This document shows, in pieces, positions 16,274-24,708 of a stretch of DNA of 37,590 nt. Below the pieces are notes generated by a model. That model had not been told where the DNA came from, did no database searches, and worked only from the letters and a program-made list of their open reading frames with translations. The DNA lies in the NCBI GenBank assembly GCA_026014495.1, contig JAOZIF010000080.1, positions 1-37,590 of the forward strand. The letters run 5' to 3'. This DNA comes from Candidatus Bathyarchaeum sp. (GTDB lineage: Archaea; Thermoproteota; Bathyarchaeia; Bathyarchaeales; Bathyarchaeaceae). Both the position numbers and the translations under genes were made by a program. Each line of letters starts with the position of its first letter. The stretch's first letter is position 1.

Positions 16274-16349
16274 GAAGGTTTAAAGAGGTATTGCACAATC
16301 CTTCAGTAAAAAACAGTCAGTTCTATGTCCCTTCGGAAGGTGAAGAATA

Positions 16350-17423
16350 ATGCTGTATGAAATAAGCGAAAAAGCAATACAACTTCAGAATCAGGGAAAA
16401 GAGATTATTAAATTCAATCTAGGAGACCCTGACCTGCCAACACCACCTGCAATTGTTGAAGCAGCGTACGAGGCTATGAAGCAGGGGAAGACTAAGTATT
16501 CTTCTGCTGCTGGTGAGAAGGCGCTGCGGGAAGAGTTGGCAGTGATTCATGGGGTGTCAGCAGATAATGTTGTGGTGACAACGGGTTCGAAGTGGGCAGT
16601 TTTTTCCTCATTGTTCTTGTTGTTGAAACGGGGAGAGAATGTGGTTGTTCCGTCTCCTCACTGGACCAGCTATGAGTTAGCCGCAAAGAAGCTTGGAGTT
16701 GAAACAAGGTTTTTGAAAAGTGACCTTGGGTCTAACTGGAAGGTTGACCCTGAAAAGCTTGAGGCTCTAATTGATGACAATACACGCCTGATAATACTGA
16801 ACAGCCCAAACAATCCAACAAGCAAGGTTATTGATTCCAAAACGTTTGCTGAGATTGTTCAAATTGCCCAAAGCAAAGGCGTTACTGTTTTGTCAGATGA
16901 AGTTTACTCGGACATAAGCTTCGTTAAAGCTGACTCTATATTGGATTATGGGAAATCCAATATTTTGGTGAGCGGTTTTTCAAAAGCATTTTTGATGACT
17001 GGATGGAGAATTGGATATGTTGTTGTTGAAAAAGAACTGGCTAAACGGATGATTAAACTAAATCAAATAACCACAACATGTGTTCCAGCTTTTATCCAGT
17101 ACGGCGCCTTGAAAGGCTTGGAGACTAGAAAACAGATCGCAGATGACATACGAAGAACGTTTAAATTGCGGGCGGATGCTGCCTACTCTGTTCTTTCAAA
17201 GTCGAAGATGCAGTTTTCGCGTCCTGATGCGCCCTTTTATTTGTTTCCCAAAGTTGACGGCTTGGATTCTGAACGTTTTGCTTTGGACCTGCTGGATCGT
17301 GGTGTTGCTGTGGCTCCTGGAACTGCGTTTGGAGATTACCGTGAATACTTTAGGATAGCCTTAACTGTTGGCGAGGACAAAATTAAAGAGGGCTTGGAGA
17401 AGCTCTGTGAGGCTCTACCTTGA
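16350..17423 (+). CDS. Class I/II aminotransferase (aromatic/aspartate type)
   Basis: This fold-type I PLP aminotransferase has 357 residues. Residues KFNLGDPDLPTP (21-32), NSPNNPTSK (151-159), the D-E-V-Y motif (183-186) and the PLP lysine Lys212 in GFSKAFLMTGWRIGY are all present. It begins about 15-20 residues later than many relatives, without the usual N-terminal S-x-x-T-L segment, but a stop closes the frame at 16341-16343. Its position between chorismate mutase and prephenate dehydrogenase points to transamination of phenylpyruvate and hydroxyphenylpyruvate, or of prephenate. It might also serve as 2-oxoadipate aminotransferase, which the lysine cluster lacks. It overlaps tyrA by 4 bp. 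Confidence 0.88.
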   Translation: MLYEISEKAIQLQNQGKEIIKFNLGDPDLPTPPAIVEAAYEAMKQGKTKYSSAAGEKALREELAVIHGVSADNVVVTTGSKWAVFSSLFLLLKRGENVVVPSPHWTSYELAAKKLGVETRFLKSDLGSNWKVDPEKLEALIDDNTRLIILNSPNNPTSKVIDSKTFAEIVQIAQSKGVTVLSDEVYSDISFVKADSILDYGKSNILVSGFSKAFLMTGWRIGYVVVEKELAKRMIKLNQITTTCVPAFIQYGALKGLETRKQIADDIRRTFKLRADAAYSVLSKSKMQFSRPDAPFYLFPKVDGLDSERFALDLLDRGVAVAPGTAFGDYREYFRIALTVGEDKIKEGLEKLCEALP

Positions 17424-18289
17424 GAGTAGCGGTTATTGGCGCAGGAAAAATGGGTCGATGGTTCGCGAGAGTCTTTAGCACTGAAGGGCTTTCTGTTGTT
17501 GTTTGTAGTAGAACAAAAAGCAAAGCAGAATCGTTAAGGGCAGAGTTTGGAGTTGAGGTTGCCCGTAACAATGTGGAGGCTCTTGACGGTGCTGACTGGA
17601 TTTTGTTATGTGTATCGTTAGATAGTTTAGATGCTGTCTTGAATGAAATTGGTTCGCATGTGCGCCCAGATCAAGTTGTGATGGATATTGGTTCCATCAA
17701 AGAGATTCCAGTAAATCTGCTACACAAGTATGTGGAGCATGGAGTTACGTTAGGTACACATCCTGTTTTTGGTCCAGGCGCAAAAAGCCTTCATGGACAA
17801 AATTTTGTTCTTACTCCAGTAGGCGACGAGGAAAAGCGCTTTGCTGACGAATTCAGAGACTGGTTAGCTAAACGGGGCGCAGTGGTGTCTGTTTTATCTC
17901 CTCGAAAGCATGATGAGTTGATGTCTTTGGTTTTGGGTTTTCCTCATTTTGTGGGTTTGGTTGCTGGCGATGCTTTGATTAATTCCTCTAATTTTGTTGC
18001 TGCTAATGAGGTGGGTGGAGCCACGTATAAGTTGTTGTTGACTTTGGCAGAGGCTGTTTCTTCTGAGGACCCTAGTTTTTACTCGAATCTTCACATGAGT
18101 TTGCCTGAAATGGAAAAAATTGAGGCTTTATTCTTACGTACGGTTGAAGAGTGGCTTAGGCTGGTCAAAACTAAGGATTGTGTGAGTTTTTCGGGTAAGA
18201 TGGAGCAGGTTAAAAAACGGTTGCGTGAATTGGACCCTGAGTATGAGCAAGCTTATCGTGCCATGTATCGGCTTTTTAATGATGTCTAG
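17420..18289 (+). CDS. Prephenate (or arogenate) dehydrogenase
   Basis: It oxidatively decarboxylates prephenate toward tyrosine using NAD(P). The 289-residue protein starts with the Rossmann motif VIGAGKMG and has the catalytic-region GTHPVFGPG and SPRKHDELMSLVLGFPHFVGL. The remaining helical part has no ACT domain. The TTG start overlaps the aminotransferase stop (TTGA). The last 4 bp overlap the end of the convergent pheA gene. Whether prephenate or arogenate is preferred cannot be told from sequence. Confidence 0.93.
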   Translation: MRVAVIGAGKMGRWFARVFSTEGLSVVVCSRTKSKAESLRAEFGVEVARNNVEALDGADWILLCVSLDSLDAVLNEIGSHVRPDQVVMDIGSIKEIPVNLLHKYVEHGVTLGTHPVFGPGAKSLHGQNFVLTPVGDEEKRFADEFRDWLAKRGAVVSVLSPRKHDELMSLVLGFPHFVGLVAGDALINSSNFVAANEVGGATYKLLLTLAEAVSSEDPSFYSNLHMSLPEMEKIEALFLRTVEEWLRLVKTKDCVSFSGKMEQVKKRLRELDPEYEQAYRAMYRLFNDV

Positions 18290-19116
18290 AGGCTGAAGTT
18301 TGGTTTTTTGGCTGCCTTGTAGGATCCCAGTATTTTTGTGAACACTGTTTTGTCTTTGATGCTCTCTAGGGCTTCTTGGCACTGTTTGTCAGTTCGGTGA
18401 CCTTCAAAGTCTAGGTAGAAGTGGTACTCCCATGGAGTCTGCTTTGTTGGTCTTGACTCAATTTTTGTCAGGTTTATGTTTCTGTCTGCAAACTCTCCTA
18501 ATATTTTGTAGAGTGCTCCAGGGATAGATTTTGTTGCAAAGATTATTGAGGTTTTGTCTTCTCCAGAGTATGGCGAGTCCTGTTTGTCTAGGACAAAGAA
18601 TCTGGTGGAATTGTTTTTTGTGTCCTGTATTTCTCTTGCGAGTATGGGCATGTCGTAGATTTGGGCTGCTCTTTCGCTTGCTATTGCCGCGGCGTCCATC
18701 AGGTTTTCTTCTTTAATCATCTTTACACTGCCTGCAGTGTCGAATGTGGAGATTGCTTTTAGTTTGTGCTGTTCTAAGAATTTTCTGCATTGGGCTAATG
18801 CTTGGGGGTGACTGTAGACTGTTTTGATTTGGTTTATGCGTGTGCCCTTGTGGGCTATAAGGCAGTGGCTTACTTTGATTATTATTTCGCCGCAGACTTT
18901 GAGGTCATATTCTAAGAAGAGGTCGTATGTTCGGTTTACGCTGCCCTCTACCGAGTTTTCGATGGGAACAACTCCATAGTTTATGTTTCCGTTTTTGACG
19001 TTCTCAAATACGTCATCAAAGCTTTCGCAGGGCTTAACCTCAGCAGATTGACCGAAAAAACTGTAAACTGCCCTCTCACTGTAAGCGCCAAGCTCTCCCT
19101 GAAAAGCAACCTTCAT
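18286..19116 (-). CDS. Prephenate dehydratase
   Basis: It converts prephenate to phenylpyruvate. The 276-residue protein has the dehydratase domain first (VAFQGELGAYSERA, VVPIENSVEGSVNRT, the catalytic NSTRFFVL with Thr-Arg-Phe). An ACT domain follows at about residues 190-270, with GALYKILGEFADRNINLTKIESRP, whose E-S-R-P motif binds phenylalanine for feedback inhibition. GGTGAG precedes the ATG. It is transcribed against the aromatic operon, so phenylalanine and tyrosine branches can be controlled separately. Confidence 0.95.
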   Translation of the reverse strand: MKVAFQGELGAYSERAVYSFFGQSAEVKPCESFDDVFENVKNGNINYGVVPIENSVEGSVNRTYDLFLEYDLKVCGEIIIKVSHCLIAHKGTRINQIKTVYSHPQALAQCRKFLEQHKLKAISTFDTAGSVKMIKEENLMDAAAIASERAAQIYDMPILAREIQDTKNNSTRFFVLDKQDSPYSGEDKTSIIFATKSIPGALYKILGEFADRNINLTKIESRPTKQTPWEYHFYLDFEGHRTDKQCQEALESIKDKTVFTKILGSYKAAKKPNFSL

Positions 19117-19214
19117 GCAAGCTCACCATAGCAACATAATATTTGACTGAGACGCCAGAATAAAATGCTTTACCTCAAAAAGGGTTTGCTTACTATTGTA
19201 TTGTGCCGTGTTGT

Positions 19215-19436
19215 TCACTCTTTTATTTTGGTTGGTTTGTTTTGTAGGTATTTCTTTTTGAAGAAGAGTGTGAGTGTTGGGATTCCGCTTGTTACTGTGA
19301 ATATTATTTTGAATGTTTGATTGTTTATGTGGAGGATGGGGTCTATGGCGCTGGCTGTTATGTACAGTCCAATTAATATTATGAGGGGTATGGCAACGAA
19401 GTCTTGTATTGCCTCGTTTATTTGTCGTTCTCCCAT
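19215..19436 (-). CDS. Small two-helix membrane protein, 73 aa
   Basis: Two hydrophobic segments (about residues 14-33, AIPLIILIGLYITASAID, and 43-60, KIIFTVTSGIPTLTLFF) are followed by a lysine-rich tail, which would lie in the cytoplasm. GGTGA precedes the ATG and TATA-like DNA (19455-19470) lies upstream. I recognise no family. It is divergent from the Lrp-type regulator that starts at 19528 and shares its intergenic region, so it may be that regulator's target. Confidence 0.6.
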   Translation of the reverse strand: MGERQINEAIQDFVAIPLIILIGLYITASAIDPILHINNQTFKIIFTVTSGIPTLTLFFKKKYLQNKPTKIKE

Positions 19437-19527
19437 CGTTCACCCTATACATATATCTTATATCTTACTAAAAAAGATTTTATTTCCTCGCGATACTGCT
19501 AAATATTTTCCTAACTACTGTCTAATT

Positions 19528-19989
19528 GTGGTATTATTGACATCCCAGCTGGATAGCAAAGACAAGAAAATATTGAATATGTTGCAGGAGAATTCAAGAA
19601 CTTCGTATCTGCACATTGCCAGTAAGCTGGGAGTCAGCGAAGCTACAGTAAGATACAGAATCAAAAAACTACTTGACAACCGTGTCATCAGCAGGTTCAC
19701 TGTTTTGCTTGACCCAACAAAGATAGGATATCCTACAACTGGGATATTGATGGTCAAAATAGCTCCTGATCACTTTGAAGAGGCATCTAAACAAATAAGC
19801 GCCTTGGATGAAACACGACATGTTTTGCAAAGCACTGGTGACTATAACCTCGTGGCAGTGGTTAGATCTCACGATTTAGAGCATCTAAGTGATGTGCGAA
19901 AAAAAGTGGAGTTAATATCGGGTGTGAGAGAAGTTACACTCTTTGCAGCAACAAAATTGATAAAAATTGACCCCTCTTTCATGTTGTAA
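19528..19989 (+). CDS. Lrp/AsnC family transcriptional regulator
   Basis: Residues 6-60 hold the winged helix-turn-helix (LDSKDKKILNMLQENSRTSYLHIASKLGVSEATVRYRIKKL in short blocks). The rest is the RAM ligand-binding domain, with GDYNLVAVVRSHDLEHL. A TATA box AAATATTT around 19500-19507 predicts transcription starting at the GTG at 19528, so I use that as a leaderless start (153 aa); the TTG at 19537 is the alternative. It lies between pheA and a DUF454 gene. The effector is probably an amino acid, but which one is unknown. Confidence 0.88.
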   Translation: MVLLTSQLDSKDKKILNMLQENSRTSYLHIASKLGVSEATVRYRIKKLLDNRVISRFTVLLDPTKIGYPTTGILMVKIAPDHFEEASKQISALDETRHVLQSTGDYNLVAVVRSHDLEHLSDVRKKVELISGVREVTLFAATKLIKIDPSFML

Positions 19990-20082
19990 CTAACCCGTTT
20001 TTTTGCGAAATTCGTAAATAAATTAGATTTTTTTCATGAAAATAGCAAAAATTTTTAATATCCCAAACCATCAAGTTCTTTC

Positions 20083-20493
20083 ATGCAACCCACATCAAAA
20101 ACATCCACCGCAACAAGCAAAAACAAAATTTTTCGAACACTCTTCTTTATCGCAGGCACAATAACCCTTGCACTTGGAGCTATCGGAATCGTGCTGCCTG
20201 TTTTACCAACAACGCCCTTCCTGTTGTTGTCTTTAGCTTGCTACTTGCGAAGCTCAGAGCGGATGAGCAACTGGATGCTAAATAACAAATATTTTGGAAC
20301 ATACATAAGAAACTACAAAGAAGGCAAAGGAATACCACTCAAAACAAAACTGTTCGCATTAACCCTCCTGTGGGCAACAATACTATACTCCGCATTTTTC
20401 ATAATACCCGTATGGATAGCACAAATAATCTTACTTGCAGTAGCGACTGCAGTAACAATACATCTAGTTAAACTGCCAACATACCGCCACTAA
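20083..20493 (+). CDS. DUF454 (YbaN-like) inner-membrane protein
   Basis: The 136-residue protein has the family signature LALGAIGIVLPVLPTTPFLLLSLACYLRSSERMSNW (given here across residues 27-62). The first hydrophobic hairpin is at about 12-50 and two more helices at about 88-128. An N-terminal Thr/Ser/Lys-rich stretch precedes it. The family is widespread in bacteria and archaea and has no established function. Nothing in the neighbourhood suggests one. Confidence 0.85.
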   Translation: MQPTSKTSTATSKNKIFRTLFFIAGTITLALGAIGIVLPVLPTTPFLLLSLACYLRSSERMSNWMLNNKYFGTYIRNYKEGKGIPLKTKLFALTLLWATILYSAFFIIPVWIAQIILLAVATAVTIHLVKLPTYRH

Positions 20494-20533
20494 TTGCAAC
20501 TTTTGGCAAACAAAAAAATCTGCCGTTTTTCAC

Positions 20534-21652
20534 TTAGTTTTTAGTTCTACGTTTTACAAGCTCTGGCAGCTTCGTTAACGTTTTTCTTAACACTTCAATG
20601 CTATCCAAGTATTCTTGGATGTCAATGTGCTCATTGGGTGTATGATCCAGCCGCGAATCTCCAGGTCCATACGTAACCACCGGAATTTTCAATGCATTAC
20701 CCAGCACATTCATGTCTCCTGTTCCAGTCTTTCTTGAAAAAGAAGCATAATTTAGGGTAGTCTTTCTTATGCCCCATGCCAAAGCCCTGACAATAACTGA
20801 CCTACGGTCAGCCTCAAACGCTTTAGCAACATCTACTGTTTCCACCGCTACTGTGACCTTTGGGTTAGTAGCTTTGTAGCGGTCAATTTTTCGTTTAACT
20901 TCTTCAAACACCTGCTCAGGAGATAGCTGAGGTGGAATGCGCAACTGAACCAAAATTTCACAATTCGACGGAATAAACGAAGCCGAACTGTTACCGCCCT
21001 TAATCCCCGTCAAACACGACGTAATCGAGTAGAATCGGCTCTTTAGTTTCTCTTCACGCATATGAAGCCTGTTAATTTGCTTCCAAAACTCCATGGCTTT
21101 TTCAATCGCATTATCAAACAGCCATGGAGCAGCAGAATGACCTGAAGGCGTCTCAACAGTAACTTTCACGGTCAAGATGCCCTTGTATCCAAAAACAACC
21201 TTCTCTAGGCCGCTAGGTTCACCAAAAATTGCGTAATCGGGCTGGATGCCTTCTTCAACAAAATGCTGAATTCCCGTGCCGCCCTTTTCTTCATCAACTA
21301 CGCCAACAACAAGAATCTTTCCCGGAAAACTGCCGTCAGCAAACTTGGACGCAGCCACAATCATTGCGGCTAGTGGTCCTTTTGCGTCAACTGAGCCTCT
21401 GCCATATAGTTGTCCGTCCTCAACGCGGACTGGTATTTCTCCCTCAACAGTGTCCATGTGTCCGCATAACAAAATAACAGGGGAGCCTTCACCAATCTCG
21501 CCAATAACGTTCCCAACTTCGTCCCTGTGAACCTGAAAACCCAGTTTATTCATTTCGTCAGCTAGGAATAGCGAAATTTCTTCTTCGTTACCTGATGGGC
21601 TGTAAATTTTTATCATACGCGTCAGCAGGTCAATCGCGTAATCTTTGTTCAT
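20534..21652 (-). CDS. LysW-lysine/ornithine carboxypeptidase (LysK)
   Basis: This M20-family metallohydrolase releases lysine (or ornithine) from the C-terminus of the LysW carrier in the last step. The protein has 372 residues. Metal and catalytic residues are visible in LLCGHMDTVEGEIP, GRGSVDAKGPLA, VVDEEKGGTG (catalytic Glu) and the late DHTPNEHID. Its ATG overlaps the lysJ stop by 4 bp. It is the last gene of the leftward lysWXYZJK operon. Succinyl-diaminopimelate desuccinylase is the main confusable relative, but the context settles the role. Confidence 0.93.
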   Translation of the reverse strand: MNKDYAIDLLTRMIKIYSPSGNEEEISLFLADEMNKLGFQVHRDEVGNVIGEIGEGSPVILLCGHMDTVEGEIPVRVEDGQLYGRGSVDAKGPLAAMIVAASKFADGSFPGKILVVGVVDEEKGGTGIQHFVEEGIQPDYAIFGEPSGLEKVVFGYKGILTVKVTVETPSGHSAAPWLFDNAIEKAMEFWKQINRLHMREEKLKSRFYSITSCLTGIKGGNSSASFIPSNCEILVQLRIPPQLSPEQVFEEVKRKIDRYKATNPKVTVAVETVDVAKAFEADRRSVIVRALAWGIRKTTLNYASFSRKTGTGDMNVLGNALKIPVVTYGPGDSRLDHTPNEHIDIQEYLDSIEVLRKTLTKLPELVKRRTKN

Positions 21653-22833
21653 TTGTTCTCCTTCTCCATAGCCGCATCCAATGCCTCTACTACTTTGTCA
21701 ATTTGCGGCTTTTCGATAACCAACGGCGGTAGGAACCTTACAACGTTTCTTCCAGCATCCAAAACAAGAACGCCGCTATTCATGCAGTCCATCAAAATAC
21801 TGTAAACGTCAAAGCGCATCTCCATGCCAATCATTAGACCTAAACCGCGAACTTCTCGAACAATGTTATATTTCTCCTGCAAAGCCTCTAGTTTACCTTT
21901 GAAATATTTTCCAAGAGTTGCTGCACGTTCCGCAAGTTTCTCCTCAACTAGTACCTCTATTGCAGCACTAGCGGCAGCACAAACCAAGGGATTACCGCTA
22001 AAAGTGCTAGAGTGTTCTCCACGCTGAAACGCTGCCATAACTTCCTCTTTTGCAAACGTTGCTCCCATAGGCAAACCGCCTGCAACAGACTTTGCAAGAC
22101 ACATTATATCAGGAACCACGTTCCAGTGTTCACAGGCGAAAACTTTTCCTGTACGACCAAAACCAGTTTGTACCTCATCAAAGATTAGTAGAACATCTTT
22201 TTCGTCACATATTTCTCGCAGTTCTGGAAGAAAATCGTCTGAAGGCAGAAGAATTCCTCCCTCGCCCCTGATTGGTTCCACGAGAATCGCGGCAGTCTTG
22301 TCCGTAATAGCAGCCTTGATTTTTTCCAGATTGTTTGGAGGAACATGTTTAAAGCCCGGAACCAAAGGCATGAACGGTCCACGATACTTCTTTTTCCATG
22401 TTGCAGAAAGCGCGCCCATAGTCTTACCGTGAAATGCGCCCATCATCGCGATTATTTCCGGTTTACCTGAAGCTTTTCTGGCAAGTTTGATTGCACATTC
22501 AACTGATTCGGCGCCACTGTTAGCCAAAAATACTCTGTCCATGCCTTTAGGTGCTAGTCCAATAAGTTTCTCTAGAAGTATTGAACGGGAATCGTTATAG
22601 AATGATGCGTGGCATGCAATGAGTGTTTCAACCTGTTTTTGTACTGCTTTTACAACTTTTGGGTGGCAGTGACCAACAACGGCTACTCCGTAGCTGCCTG
22701 TGCAGTCTATGTATTCGTTGCCGTCAATGTCCCAGACTAGGGCTCCTTTGCCTCGTGTTAAAACTAGGTCTCTTTTGGCGAAAGTTTGTGCCATAATTTT
22801 TTCTTCAAGGTCAATGATTTCTTTTTTATTCAC
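21649..22833 (-). CDS. LysW-aminoadipate/glutamate semialdehyde aminotransferase (LysJ)
   Basis: This class III PLP aminotransferase has 394 residues. It transfers an amino group from glutamate to the LysW-bound semialdehyde. It shows IDCTGSYGVAVVGHCHPK, the glycine/serine-rich ANSGAESVECAIK, the PLP-contacting DEVQTGFGRTG and the PLP lysine in CLAKSVAGGLPMGA. It resembles acetylornithine aminotransferase ArgD, its closest bacterial counterpart. It overlaps lysZ by 8 bp and lysK by 4 bp. Confidence 0.93.
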   Translation of the reverse strand: MNKKEIIDLEEKIMAQTFAKRDLVLTRGKGALVWDIDGNEYIDCTGSYGVAVVGHCHPKVVKAVQKQVETLIACHASFYNDSRSILLEKLIGLAPKGMDRVFLANSGAESVECAIKLARKASGKPEIIAMMGAFHGKTMGALSATWKKKYRGPFMPLVPGFKHVPPNNLEKIKAAITDKTAAILVEPIRGEGGILLPSDDFLPELREICDEKDVLLIFDEVQTGFGRTGKVFACEHWNVVPDIMCLAKSVAGGLPMGATFAKEEVMAAFQRGEHSSTFSGNPLVCAAASAAIEVLVEEKLAERAATLGKYFKGKLEALQEKYNIVREVRGLGLMIGMEMRFDVYSILMDCMNSGVLVLDAGRNVVRFLPPLVIEKPQIDKVVEALDAAMEKENK

Positions 22834-23632
22834 TGCTTATCACCGTACCGCCTTCATGCTTTAATGCCGAAGAAATTGGAGTTTTCCTGACGCCAGAACA
22901 AATGACAACTTCGCCAACGCCGTTTTTGAGGGCTTCTTTAGCAGCGTAAACTTTTGTTATCATGCCGCCTCCGATTTTTTTGAGTTTACTCTCGACGTCA
23001 TCAACACATAACTCGGGCACCACTTTGTCATTAAACATTAAGCCTTCAACATCTGTTAGTAAAACCAGCTTGTCAGCCTTCAAAGCCCCAGCGATGTTGG
23101 CTGCGGTTCGGTCAGCATCTACGTTTAGTGGTTCAAACTCTTCGCTAACGGCAACAGGAGAGACCAGCGGAACATAACCGTTATCCAGTAACAACTTTAG
23201 TAATGAAGCGTTTACTTGGTTGACTTTTCCTGTGTATCCGCCATCGATAACTTGTTTTCTTCCCTGCTCATTAACTACAATTAGTCGCTTTTTTCGTTCT
23301 GCCCGCAAAAGATATCCGTCCAGTCCTGAAAGCCCAACAACAGGTATCTCCTGTTTTTGTAGTGCAGAAACAAGTTTCTTGTTTATTTTGCCTGCCATAA
23401 CCATGGTGAATATTTCCATGGTCTCTTTGTCTGTGTACCTGCTGCGAAAGCCAGTAGGCGAAAACACGAACTTTTGTTCCTTGCCCAGTTTTGAGGCTAC
23501 CTCGGTTACGCCTTTTCCTCCGCCATGTACCAGAACTAGTTGGTGTTCAGAGAGAACACTCTTTATGTCAGAAACGATTTCGGGTGGCACCTCTTTGAGG
23601 ATGCTCCCGCCAACCTTAACTACAATCAGCAT
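22826..23632 (-). CDS. LysW-aminoadipate (glutamate) kinase (LysZ)
   Basis: This amino acid kinase-fold enzyme phosphorylates the side-chain carboxylate of LysW-bound aminoadipate, or of glutamate in arginine synthesis. The protein has 268 residues, with the N-terminal VVKVGGSILKE, the HGGGKGVTEVASKLG loop, DADR in NVDADRTAANIAGALKADKLV, and the phosphate-binding LLTDVEGLM. It resembles N-acetylglutamate kinase ArgB. It starts 9 bp after the lysY stop. Confidence 0.93.
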   Translation of the reverse strand: MLIVVKVGGSILKEVPPEIVSDIKSVLSEHQLVLVHGGGKGVTEVASKLGKEQKFVFSPTGFRSRYTDKETMEIFTMVMAGKINKKLVSALQKQEIPVVGLSGLDGYLLRAERKKRLIVVNEQGRKQVIDGGYTGKVNQVNASLLKLLLDNGYVPLVSPVAVSEEFEPLNVDADRTAANIAGALKADKLVLLTDVEGLMFNDKVVPELCVDDVESKLKKIGGGMITKVYAAKEALKNGVGEVVICSGVRKTPISSALKHEGGTVISSE

Positions 23633-23641
23633 CTTTTTTTA

Positions 23642-24694
23642 TCACATCGGATGATAACCTTGACATTCTAGCCCAGTTTGTTCGTCAAACCCGAGCATAA
23701 GATTCATGCACTGTACGCCTTGACCAGATGCTCCTCTCATAAGGTTGTCAATAGCAGAAAACGCAATAATCCTGTTGGTGCGTGGGTCCAATTCAAAGCC
23801 AATGTCAACAAAGTTTGTTCCCATTGTGATTTTGGGGTCGGGAAGCTGATATGGGCCTTTCTTGAATTTGACGAAGCGTATGAATTGCTCGTTTTGATAC
23901 ATGGACCTGTAAAACTTCCATACGTCTTTTGTGTCTAACGGCTCTTTTAGAAATGCATGAATTGTGGACAGTATTCCCCTGATCATGTTTACTGCATGGG
24001 GAGTAAAGCAGACTGTTACTTTTTCGTCAGTTAGCAAGTTTAGTTCCTGCTCAACCTCGGCTACGTGACGGTGATTGTTTACTTTGTATGGTCTTACACC
24101 GCCTGCCCTTTCAGGATGATGCGAAACAACAGTTGGTTTTGCACCAGCACCTGAAGAACCAATTTTCACGTCAGCAACTATCCTGTTTTTTTCTATGGCT
24201 CCTGCCTTTACAAGAGGTGCTAATCCCAGAATCGTGGCTGTAGACATGCAGCCTGGGCACCCAATTAGTTTTGCTTTCTTGATTTCTTCGCGGTGGAGTT
24301 CAGGACAGCCATAAACTGCTTCCTGCAACAGGTCTGGATGAGTGTGTTTCCATTTATACCACCTGTCGTAGTCTTTTGGGTTTTTCAGACGATAATCTGC
24401 ACCCATGTCGATAATTTTTACTCCTGTTTCAAGAAGTTGCGAAACTATTTCCAACGATTTGCCATGAGGCATTGCAGTAAACACTAAGTCACAGTTTTCT
24501 GCAATTTGGGAAATGTTCGGAGGTGTGAACTTTAGTTGTGTTGCACTTCTGAGGTTTGGGTGAACGGTGAAGATGAATTCTCCGGCATTTGCACGGGATG
24601 TTATTGTTGTTAATTCAACTTTTGGGTGGGGAAGTAGTAGCCTTGCTAGCTCTCCGCCCACGTATCCTGAGCCGCCTATTACTCCAACCTTCAT
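23642..24694 (-). CDS. LysW-aminoadipyl/glutamyl phosphate reductase (LysY)
   Basis: This NADPH-dependent reductase is homologous to ArgC. The open frame extends to 24805, but the first 37 codons lie inside lysX in another frame. An AAGGAG stands about 9 bp before the ATG at 24694, so I start there (350 aa, MKVGVIGGSGYVGGELARLL). The nucleophilic Cys is in IGCPGCMSTATILG. HAVNMIRGILSTIH supplies the catalytic His region. Confidence 0.94.
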   Translation of the reverse strand: MKVGVIGGSGYVGGELARLLLPHPKVELTTITSRANAGEFIFTVHPNLRSATQLKFTPPNISQIAENCDLVFTAMPHGKSLEIVSQLLETGVKIIDMGADYRLKNPKDYDRWYKWKHTHPDLLQEAVYGCPELHREEIKKAKLIGCPGCMSTATILGLAPLVKAGAIEKNRIVADVKIGSSGAGAKPTVVSHHPERAGGVRPYKVNNHRHVAEVEQELNLLTDEKVTVCFTPHAVNMIRGILSTIHAFLKEPLDTKDVWKFYRSMYQNEQFIRFVKFKKGPYQLPDPKITMGTNFVDIGFELDPRTNRIIAFSAIDNLMRGASGQGVQCMNLMLGFDEQTGLECQGYHPM

Positions 24695-24708
24695 CTTTTT
24701 GCTCTCCT

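Noticed and set aside
16274-16349. Short frame ending in TAATG just before the aminotransferase, ending PSEGEE
   Set aside because: It might be the missing N-terminus after a frameshift, but the residues do not align with the family start and no single-base change gives a convincing join. A possible internal promoter (GGTTTAAAG) here is too weak to list.
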